Assembly (NCBI RefSeq): GCF_017310015.1
Contig: NZ_CP022297.1
Coordinates: 3,720,001-3,784,000 of the forward strand
DNA from: Marinobacterium iners
Lineage (GTDB): Bacteria; Pseudomonadota; Gammaproteobacteria; Pseudomonadales; Balneatricaceae
Length of the DNA stretch: 64,000 nucleotides
Reading direction: 5' to 3'
Part shown: in pieces, positions 27,989 to 34,965 of the stretch
How positions within the stretch are numbered: the first letter of the stretch is position 1
Layout of the letters: each line of letters begins with the position of its first letter
Made by a program: the position numbers and the translations under genes
The notes under the pieces: generated by a model
What the model was told of the DNA's origin: nothing
Database searches by the model: none
The model's input: only the letters and a program-made list of their open reading frames with translations

Positions 27989-28513
27989 ATGCAGCTCAGT
28001 CCGACCATGCAAACCTTTATTCTTCACTGGGGAGAGATGGGCTCTCGCTGGGGGGTGAACCGTACCGTGGCACAGATTCATGCGCTGCTCTATTTGGCTG
28101 GCGAACCCCTGACAGCTGAAACCATTACCGAAACGCTGGGCGTGGCACGCTCGAATGTGAGTACCAGCCTGCGAGAGCTGCAGTCCTGGGGACTGGTTCA
28201 TACCTCCCAGAAGTTGGGCGACCGACGCGACTATTTCGCCTCTCAGCAGGATGTGTGGGATATCTTCATGACCATCATGGAAGGCCGCAAGCAACGCGAG
28301 CTGGACCCAACGCTGACCACCCTGCGCAGCTGCTCGGTTGAAGGCAAGGAAGACAGCCAAACACCCGCCGAGGTACAGGCCCGTATTGATGACACCCTTG
28401 ATTTTCTGGAGCAGCTGATCAAGTGGTATGGCCAGATGAAATCGGTCGACCGCAATACGCTGATCAAGCTGATGAAACTGGGTGCCCGTGTACAGAGCCT
28501 GATGGGCAAGTAA
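27989..28513 (+). CDS. GbsR/MarR family transcriptional regulator
   Basis: A 174-aa regulator with a GbsR-like winged helix. MGSRWGVNRTVAQIHALLYL leads into TAETITETLGVARSNVSTSL, a recognition helix, and LGDRRDYFASQQDVWDIF, the wing and dimer region. The ATG at 27989 is preferred over 27974 because AAGG is 7 bases upstream. Identical dyads lie before it and in the gap before the next gene, so it probably represses itself and the downstream SDR-DoxX operon. The ligand is unknown. Confidence 0.82.
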   Translation: MQLSPTMQTFILHWGEMGSRWGVNRTVAQIHALLYLAGEPLTAETITETLGVARSNVSTSLRELQSWGLVHTSQKLGDRRDYFASQQDVWDIFMTIMEGRKQRELDPTLTTLRSCSVEGKEDSQTPAEVQARIDDTLDFLEQLIKWYGQMKSVDRNTLIKLMKLGARVQSLMGK

Positions 28514-28527
28514 AAAAATTTACCCGT

Positions 28528-28551
28528 TTATTTCTGTTTTGACAGAAATAA
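28528..28551. promoter_or_regulatory. GbsR-type operator 2, before the SDR-DoxX gene
   Basis: TTATTTCTGT-TTTG-ACAGAAATAA, perfect 10-bp arms. The core ATTTCTGT-N4-ACAGAAAT is identical to the site at 27952-27971. It lies 40 bases before the SDR-DoxX start. Confidence 0.65.
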
Positions 28552-28591
28552 CAAAAACCACTACGCAACGGATCTGCACTGGAGGTACCTC

Positions 28592-29869
28592 ATGCGTGTA
28601 CTGCTGGCCGGCGCCACCGGCTTTATTGGCCAACACCTGCACCGCGCATTGTTGGCAGAGGGACATGAAGTGGTCGCCTGCTCCCGTCAGCCCCCTGACC
28701 TGCCCTGCCTGGACTTTTTCCCCTGTGATTTCTCACACGACCTGAGTCCCGAGGACTGGCTTTCCCGTCTGAGCGACCTGGATGCTGTCATTAATGCGGT
28801 GGGCATTATTCTGGAAGGTTTGGGCCAACATTTTAACGCCCTGCATACGCAGGCTCCCAAGGCCTTGTTCAATGCCTGTGTTCAAAAGGGTATCACCCGT
28901 GTAATCCAGATTTCAGCACTGGGCGCTGATGAGCAGGCTGAAACCGCCTACCACCTGAGCAAGCGGGAAGCCGATGATTATCTCGCCCAGCAGCCGCTGG
29001 ACTGGCTGATCCTTCGCCCTTCTCTGGTGTACGGACCCGGCTCTGCCAGCAGTGAGCTCTTTGCCGGCCTTGCCGCACTGCCGCTCACGCCGTTGATCGG
29101 TGACGGCCAACAGCCAGTGCAGCCGATTCATATCGATGATCTGGTCAAAGCGGTGCTGACCGCTCTGACAAGCGAGTCGCCCTCTCGGCAACGGATCGAC
29201 TGTGTCGGCCCCTCAGCCCTGAGCTTCCAGAATTGGCTCAACGGCTGGCGAGAGTGGCTGGGTAAAGCCACCGCTCCATCGATACGAGTACCCTTAGCCC
29301 TCGCCCAGTCAGGTGCTCGTGTGTGCGCACCCTTCAGCCGCCTGCCGGTGGATGCTGAGAGTTTGCAGATGCTACAACGAGGTAATGCTGCGCCGGTCGA
29401 ACCCTTTAAGCAGGCATTTGGATTTACGCCTCAGCCATTCGAGCACAGTATCGAACAGATGCCAGCCAGTCGTGCCGAGCGCCAGCAGGCCGGGTTATTC
29501 TTCCTCTGGCCATTACTGCGCTTGAGCCTGGCCTTCATGTGGATCTGGACAGGGCTGACCTCGGCCCTTTGGTACCCAGTGGATGAGAGCTATCAGATGC
29601 TTGCGGCAGTAGGCTTGTCAGGTGTCGCCTTGCCCATCGCCCTCTACACTGCTGCGCTACTGGATACGCTGCTGGGATTGGCGCTGCTTCTGAATTATCG
29701 GCTTCGGCTCGTTCTGCTGACCCAGATCGCCATGATGCTGGGCTATAGCCTGATTCTCACCTTTTGCCTGCCCGAATTCTGGCTCCACCCTTTCGGTCCA
29801 ATCAGTAAAAACCTGCCACTGATTGCCGCCAGTCTGATGCTGTATGTTCGCGAAGGAGACGCACAATGA
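28592..29869 (+). CDS. SDR (atypical)–DoxX-like membrane fusion protein
   Basis: A 425-aa protein with two parts. Residues 1-290 are an atypical short-chain dehydrogenase/NDUFA9-like fold: VLLAGATGFIGQHLHRALLA, NAVGIILEG, ISALGADEQAETAYHLSKRE and LRPSLVYGPGSASSELFA. Residues about 300-420 hold four hydrophobic helices of DoxX-like type (LFFLWPLLRLSLAFMWIWTG). GGAGG lies 8 bases before the ATG. It overlaps the next gene by 4 bases. A membrane-tethered NAD(P)-dependent reductase is inferred; the substrate is unknown. Confidence 0.8.
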   Translation: MRVLLAGATGFIGQHLHRALLAEGHEVVACSRQPPDLPCLDFFPCDFSHDLSPEDWLSRLSDLDAVINAVGIILEGLGQHFNALHTQAPKALFNACVQKGITRVIQISALGADEQAETAYHLSKREADDYLAQQPLDWLILRPSLVYGPGSASSELFAGLAALPLTPLIGDGQQPVQPIHIDDLVKAVLTALTSESPSRQRIDCVGPSALSFQNWLNGWREWLGKATAPSIRVPLALAQSGARVCAPFSRLPVDAESLQMLQRGNAAPVEPFKQAFGFTPQPFEHSIEQMPASRAERQQAGLFFLWPLLRLSLAFMWIWTGLTSALWYPVDESYQMLAAVGLSGVALPIALYTAALLDTLLGLALLLNYRLRLVLLTQIAMMLGYSLILTFCLPEFWLHPFGPISKNLPLIAASLMLYVREGDAQ

Positions 29870-30336
29870 GTATCTATTTGATCCTGAAATCCGCCCATAT
29901 ACTCAGCGCTTTTCTGCTGTTCGGCACCGGTCTGGGCAGCGCTTTTTACAAGTACATGAGCTACCGCAGCGGACAGGTTCCCGCCATTGCCGAAACCGAC
30001 CGGTTGGTGGTGCTGGCCGACTGGTTGTTCACCACCCCGACCATTCTGATTCAGCCACTTACCGGTGTGGCGATGTTGTGGGTTATAGGCCTGCCGATCA
30101 CCACCCCCTGGGTGATGCTTACCTTCGCCCTCTACCTGCTGGCGGGCCTGTGCTGGTTGCCTGTGGTGTGGTTGCAGCTGAGGATGAAAGCGCTGTCCCG
30201 GCAGGCGGCTGCGGATAATGCGCCGCTGCCGGACAGCTACCATCGCTACAGCCGCTACTGGTTCTGGCTGGGGGTGCCCGCCTTTTTAGCCATGGTCATC
30301 GTAGTCGGATTAATGGTGTTCAAGCCGTACTTCTGA
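29866..30336 (+). CDS. DUF2269-like integral membrane protein
   Basis: A 156-aa protein with four hydrophobic helices, resembling the DUF2269 family (LILKSAHILSAFLLFGTGLG; FTTPTILIQPLTGVAMLWV). The start overlaps the SDR-DoxX stop (ATGA), so the two are one operon under the GbsR-type regulator. This is the usual genomic partner of SDR-DoxX fusions as far as can be judged. The function is unknown. Confidence 0.78.
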   Translation: MSIYLILKSAHILSAFLLFGTGLGSAFYKYMSYRSGQVPAIAETDRLVVLADWLFTTPTILIQPLTGVAMLWVIGLPITTPWVMLTFALYLLAGLCWLPVVWLQLRMKALSRQAAADNAPLPDSYHRYSRYWFWLGVPAFLAMVIVVGLMVFKPYF

Positions 30337-30352
30337 CGACAGATACCCGCGA

Positions 30353-30550
30353 TCAGGCACACTCGATCGCAAGCGTTTCACTGGACTCACGATGACCCAG
30401 CTCTCTGACTGTCGCAGCCCAGCTCTCGCGCTCTGCTTTGCTGGAGAGAATAAGCGAGCCGAAAAGACTGTGTTCAACGGGCGCTACGCCACAGAGCTGC
30501 AGGGTGTAGCGTCGCAATTGTTCGGGCACAGGAGCGGCCTGCTGTTCCAA
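30353..30550 (-). CDS. Possible small unknown gene after eutC
   Basis: An open frame of about 65 aa beginning at a TTG next to the eutC stop, with GGAG just before it; a GTG at 30604 inside eutC is an alternative. The product (EQLRRYTLQLCGVAPVEHSL, then a charged helix and ECA end) looks protein-like but matches no family I recognise. It could be a genuine translationally coupled gene or chance. Confidence 0.3.
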   Translation of the reverse strand: MEQQAAPVPEQLRRYTLQLCGVAPVEHSLFGSLILSSKAERESWAATVRELGHRESSETLAIECA

Positions 30551-30551
30551 A

Positions 30552-31367
30552 TTACTCCAGCAGAAAATTGCGCTGGCCTTCCCCTTCCAGGGCCTCGGCG
30601 TCACCGGATTCGTCTTTCAGCTCGACACCTGAGAGTTTGCGCCGCAGGGACTCCCTGACCAGCCAAAGCAGGCGTTCGGCCGCATCCTGCGGCGAGATAC
30701 CGGCCGGACGGATATTGGAAATGCAGTTGCGTGCGGCATCGGTCAAACCGACGCGTGGGTTGTAGGTGTAGTAGATGCCCAGACTGTCCGGCGAGCTGAG
30801 CCCCGGTCGCTCACCCACCAGCAGAATCACTACTCGACTGTCCAGCAACTCGCCCACTTCGTCTCCCACTGCGACTCTGCCCTGCTGCACGATACAGACC
30901 GGTGATCGGGTCAGCCCTTCAGCCGCCAGACGCTGGTCCACCTCGGCCGCGACCCGCGCTGCATGGCGCTGTACCGCCGTGGACGAAAGACCGTCGGCGA
31001 TCACGATGGTCGCGTCACTGGCGGGTTGCTGTTCGCTCAGCTGTTTCAGCAATGCCGCCGAGTCGGCATCCAGCCGTCGTCCCTTGTCCGGCCGTTGCAG
31101 GTAGGTTGCGCGATCCTCCGCTTGACTGTGCAGCAACAGGCTCTGCAGCCCGACCTGTGCCAATTCAGACTGCAGCTGCTTCACATCCAGCGGTATATGC
31201 ACGGCATCCCGTGCACGGGCATGCGCCTGCTGGAATTCAAGCTGAGGCGCCGTCGGCTGGCTGATGCCGCTACGGCCGAGTCCGATGCGGGCATCGGTAT
31301 GGCGGCGCAGGCTGGCCCAGCTGTTGGACGTTACGATCTGATGTTTATCCACAGGATTCTTTTCCAC
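30552..31367 (-). CDS. eutC: Ethanolamine ammonia-lyase small subunit
   Basis: A 271-aa small subunit of the adenosylcobalamin-dependent enzyme that splits ethanolamine into acetaldehyde and ammonia. Diagnostic stretches are TDARIGLGRSGISQPTA, ADGLSSTAVQRHAARVAAEV and VILLVGERPGLSSPDSLGIY. It starts at a GTG 12 bases after eutB. No carboxysome-like shell genes are nearby, so this is the short, non-microcompartment form of the pathway. Confidence 0.92.
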   Translation of the reverse strand: MEKNPVDKHQIVTSNSWASLRRHTDARIGLGRSGISQPTAPQLEFQQAHARARDAVHIPLDVKQLQSELAQVGLQSLLLHSQAEDRATYLQRPDKGRRLDADSAALLKQLSEQQPASDATIVIADGLSSTAVQRHAARVAAEVDQRLAAEGLTRSPVCIVQQGRVAVGDEVGELLDSRVVILLVGERPGLSSPDSLGIYYTYNPRVGLTDAARNCISNIRPAGISPQDAAERLLWLVRESLRRKLSGVELKDESGDAEALEGEGQRNFLLE

Positions 31368-31379
31368 AATCAGGCCTCC

Positions 31380-32765
31380 TTACAACCTGTCCTGAAGATG
31401 GGCAAAGGGCGGCGGCAGCGTCGAACCACTGGCCAGCCGATTGTCCTTACCGAAAATACCCATCTTCTCCAGCCAAGCGGCAAACTCAGGTGCCGGCGGC
31501 TTGTTCAGTACCTCACGCACGTAGAGGGCGTCGTGAAACGAGGTGGTCTGATAGTTGAGCATGATGTCATCGGAACCGGGAATGCCCATGATGAAGTTGA
31601 TCCCGGCCACGCCCAGCTGGGTCAGCAGCATGTCCATGTCATCCTGATCCGCTTCGGCGTGGTTGGTGTAGCAGATATCACAGCCCATCGGCAGGCCCAG
31701 CAGCTTGCCGCAGAAGTGGTCCTCCAGCCCGGCACGGATGATCTGCTTGCCGTCGTACAGGTACTCGGGGCCGATAAAGCCGACCACGGTATTCACCAGC
31801 AACGGATCGAAACGGCGTGCCACGGCATAGGCGCGGGTCTCGCAGGTTTGCTGATCGACGCCGTGATGTGCGTTGGCCGACAGCGCGCTGCCCTGACCGG
31901 TCTCGAAGTACATGACGTTCTGGCCCACCGTACCACGCCCCAGCTCCAGCGCCGCCTTGTGCGCCTCGTCCAGAATCGACAGGTTGATGCCGAAACTGTC
32001 GTTGGCCGCCTGAGTACCGGCGATCGACTGGAATACCAGATCCACCGGCGCGCCCCGATTGATCGCCTCCAGGTGGGTGGTGACATGGGTCAGCACGCAG
32101 GACTGGGTCGGAATTTCGTAGCGCTGGATCACGTCGTCGAGCAAGTGCATCAGCCGGGTCACTGCATGGTAGTTGTCGGTGGCCGGGTTGATGCCGATCA
32201 CCGCATCGCCATTGGCATAGAGCAGGCCATCCAGCACGCTGGCGGCAACGCCGGCCGGGTCATCGGTGGGGTGGTTGGGCTGCAGCCGCGTGGACATCCT
32301 GCCGCTCAGACCGATGGTGTTGCGAAAGCGGGTGACCACTTCAGTTTTCTGCGCTACCAGAATCAGGTCCTGTATTCGCATGATCTTGGACACGGCGGCC
32401 ACCATCTCCGGCGTCAGCCCCGGCGCAAGTGCGCTCAGGCTCTCGCGGCTGGCATGATCGGACAACAGCCAGTCACGGAAGTCGCCCACCGTCAGATGCG
32501 CCACCGGCGTGAAGGCGGCAGCATCATGCGTATCGAAAATCAGCCGGGTGACTTCATCCTGTTCATAGGGGATCAGCGCCTCGTGCAGGAACTGTTTCAG
32601 CGGCACCTCGGCCAGGCAGCGCTGCGCCGCCACCCGCTCGGTGGCGTTCTCCGCCGCGATGCCCGCCAGGCAATCGCCGGAGCGCAGCGGCGTCGCCTTT
32701 GCCATCAGGGTTTTCAGGTCCAGGAAACAGTATCGAGTCTGGCCAATATCGACGTGATAGTTCAT
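31380..32765 (-). CDS. eutB: Ethanolamine ammonia-lyase large subunit
   Basis: A 461-aa catalytic subunit with a TIM-barrel core. It carries TRFRNTIGLSGRMSTRLQPN, NADGDAVIGINPATDNYHAV-like family stretches, MYFETGQGSALSANAHHGVD and FIMGIPGSDDIMLNYQTTSF, all typical of EutB, at normal family length. It is co-transcribed with the aminotransferase upstream (5-base gap) and eutC downstream. The enzyme needs adenosylcobalamin, which the B12 salvage cluster further right could supply. Confidence 0.93.
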   Translation of the reverse strand: MNYHVDIGQTRYCFLDLKTLMAKATPLRSGDCLAGIAAENATERVAAQRCLAEVPLKQFLHEALIPYEQDEVTRLIFDTHDAAAFTPVAHLTVGDFRDWLLSDHASRESLSALAPGLTPEMVAAVSKIMRIQDLILVAQKTEVVTRFRNTIGLSGRMSTRLQPNHPTDDPAGVAASVLDGLLYANGDAVIGINPATDNYHAVTRLMHLLDDVIQRYEIPTQSCVLTHVTTHLEAINRGAPVDLVFQSIAGTQAANDSFGINLSILDEAHKAALELGRGTVGQNVMYFETGQGSALSANAHHGVDQQTCETRAYAVARRFDPLLVNTVVGFIGPEYLYDGKQIIRAGLEDHFCGKLLGLPMGCDICYTNHAEADQDDMDMLLTQLGVAGINFIMGIPGSDDIMLNYQTTSFHDALYVREVLNKPPAPEFAAWLEKMGIFGKDNRLASGSTLPPPFAHLQDRL

Positions 32766-32770
32766 GCTAT

Positions 32771-34105
32771 TTACCCCGCCGTTGCCCTGATCGACTGTTC
32801 AAGCCGATCCAGAAACAGGTCCGCTTCAGCCCGTGCAATACAGAGCGGCGGACGGATTTTCAGCGTGCTACCGGTCTTGCCTGCGGCACCGATCAACACA
32901 CCGTTACGCTTGAGGGCATTGATGACCGCCGTGGTCCGGGCCGCATCCGGCGCGCCATCCCGGGCCGGGTTGCACAGGTCAAGGCCGATGAACAGACCCG
33001 CACCCCGCACCGCAGCCACCTCATCAAAGGTAGACTGCAGTCCCTCAAGCTGCTGCTTCAGGTAATCACCCTGCTGACGGGCATTGGCGATCAGTGCTTC
33101 CTCTGCCAGTACATCCAGCACCGCCATACCGGCAGCCACCGCAACGGTCGAGCCGCCGAAAGTGTTGAAGTAGCCCACATCCTCATTGAGGGCAGCCAAC
33201 AGCTCTTCCCGCGCTGCCAGCCCTGCCATCGGGAAGCCGTTCCCCATCGGTTTGCCCATGGTGACCACGTCCGGCGTAATCTGATGACGTTCAAAGCCCC
33301 ACATGCTATGGCCGGTGCGACCGAAACCGGGTTGTACCTCATCGGCAATCAACAGCATGCCCTTGGCCTGGAGCCATTCCACCGCCGGCTTGAGGAAGCC
33401 GGGCGGGTCAGCAAAGATGCCGTCGCTGGAGAAGATCGAATCCACCAGCAGCGCGGCACAGCCGTACCCCAGCGCATCCAGACGCGCCACACCAGCACGC
33501 ACCTGATCGGCAAACCAGCCGGAAGGGTCGGCCTGCTCAGGCATCTGCGAAATCGGGATGATATGTACATGCTCGGGCAGCGAGCCTTTCTTGAAGGATG
33601 AGGGCGACACCTCGGTCACGGCTGAGGTGTTGCCGTGGTAGGCCGCCTCGGTAACGATGATGCCCTGATGCCCGGTCCACTGACGTGCCAGACGCAGGGC
33701 CATATCGTTGCCTTCACTGCCGGTACACATCATCACCAGACGGTTCAAAGGTGGTGGCAGCGTGGCCAGCAGACGCTCTGCATATCGGTGTAGGCCTTCA
33801 TGCAGATAACGGGTGTGTACATTCAGCGTGCCCATCTGCTCGGCCACCGCCTGCACCACTCTTGGGTGACAATGCCCAACAGAGGGTACATTGTTGTACA
33901 CATCCAGATAGCGCTGCCCCTGATCGTCAAACAGCCAGACCCCTTCGCCCCGAACAATGTGCAAGGGTTCCTCATAGAACAGCATTGAGGTGGGGCCAAC
34001 GGTTTCCAGACGCTTGCGCACCAACGCCCCGATTCGCTCATCGGCCTGCTGAAGACGGTCGAAACTGAACGCATTCTGATCCAGAATTCCACGGATATCG
34101 CTCAC
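32771..34105 (-). CDS. Class III aminotransferase-fold PLP enzyme (AGXT2/ETNPPL-like)
   Basis: A 444-aa PLP enzyme with the class III pattern: VMMCTGSEGNDMALRLARQW, LLIADEVQPGFGRTGHSMWG and the PLP lysine in VTMGKPMGNGFPMAG. It is paired with a choline-kinase-like gene 17 bases upstream and eutBC downstream. Relatives include ethanolamine-phosphate and phosphohydroxylysine phospho-lyases, which also work beside such kinases. A kinase plus phospho-lyase route from ethanolamine to acetaldehyde is therefore plausible; simple amine transamination is the alternative. Confidence 0.83.
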   Translation of the reverse strand: MSDIRGILDQNAFSFDRLQQADERIGALVRKRLETVGPTSMLFYEEPLHIVRGEGVWLFDDQGQRYLDVYNNVPSVGHCHPRVVQAVAEQMGTLNVHTRYLHEGLHRYAERLLATLPPPLNRLVMMCTGSEGNDMALRLARQWTGHQGIIVTEAAYHGNTSAVTEVSPSSFKKGSLPEHVHIIPISQMPEQADPSGWFADQVRAGVARLDALGYGCAALLVDSIFSSDGIFADPPGFLKPAVEWLQAKGMLLIADEVQPGFGRTGHSMWGFERHQITPDVVTMGKPMGNGFPMAGLAAREELLAALNEDVGYFNTFGGSTVAVAAGMAVLDVLAEEALIANARQQGDYLKQQLEGLQSTFDEVAAVRGAGLFIGLDLCNPARDGAPDAARTTAVINALKRNGVLIGAAGKTGSTLKIRPPLCIARAEADLFLDRLEQSIRATAG

Positions 34106-34122
34106 GGTAATGTCTCCTCGCT

Positions 34123-34838
34123 TCAGCCATTATTCTGTAGATACTGCCGGGCCAGCTGGGCTGTCCCTTCGATGTAACCATCAATCAAGCCCTGTGCCGC
34201 CTCGCTGTCGGCATGCGAGGCCAGCCAGGCACTGAGCATGATGCGCCGGATCATGACGAAGGTGTCCAGCATCGCGTCATCCGCCGCGGTAAATTCGGCG
34301 ATCGAGCGATAACCCTGTACCCAGGCCTTGCGCAGCTGCGGGATGATCGAGTCCAGCTCGTAGAAGCTGATCGCGGCTGCAAAGTCATAGGCATACCAGC
34401 AGAAGCCGCTGTCATCGAAGTCAATGATCGACAGTCGGTCTCCGTCCACCAGCAGGTTGGCCAGACGCAGATCCGCATGCACCAGCCCATAGCGATCAGC
34501 GCTCTGCCCATAGTCCATAATTGCCTGCTCAATGTGCCCGATCGCTTGATTAATCAGGGCTTCATCACCCGACGTCAGCCCCGGGGCATCACGCCAGTCG
34601 CCCCACAGGCCGTCAGGGGCGATCATGGTGTCCAGATTCCAGCGCTTGCGCACGAACCAATCCGGCGGCTGCCAGTCTCGGCTGTGCTGATGTAGTCTGG
34701 CCGTCACCGCCCCCAGCTTCTCGAACCAGTGGGGCAGACTCTGCCCGACATCGGGCTCGGCCCCCTTCACATGCTCAAAGCCCACGGCAAAAAAGTCGCG
34801 CCCTTCGGCATTCAGGCTGATAACCGAGCTGCCGTTCT
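34123..34838 (-). pseudogene. Aminoglycoside/choline kinase-like gene, 5' end lost at the IS
   Basis: The C-terminal part of a phosphotransferase of the APH/ChoK fold. Catalytic motifs are intact: HADLRLANLLV (HxDxxxxN) and IIDFDDSGFCWYAYDF. Coding sense runs upstream past the first available start (GTG at 34785) as QNGSSVISLNAEGRDFFAV and then stops exactly at the IS end at 34839. Roughly the first 90 residues of the expected ~330, including the nucleotide-binding lobe, are missing, so the product is almost certainly inactive. It was the first gene of the ethanolamine operon. Confidence 0.8.
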
Positions 34839-34858
34839 GGGGAAGCTACGAATAAGTC
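34839..34858 (+). repeat. Left terminal inverted repeat of the IS5-family element
   Basis: GGGGAAGCTACGAATAAGTC; pairs with 38178-38197 with one mismatch. Confidence 0.85.
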
Positions 34859-34965
34859 CGATCCAAGGCTCTGAAATGTCGTTATCACTGCCTCAGCGGC
34901 GGAAATTCAATACTTTTAACCCTTTTTAACCAGCTGCAACCACCTTTTCAGGCAGTGCAGACGGA

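Noticed and set aside
30963..33065. 700-aa open frame on the plus strand across eutC/eutB
   Set aside because: Antisense shadow of eutC, eutB and the aminotransferase; histidine/glutamine/glycine-rich composition typical of reverse-strand reading of GC-rich genes.
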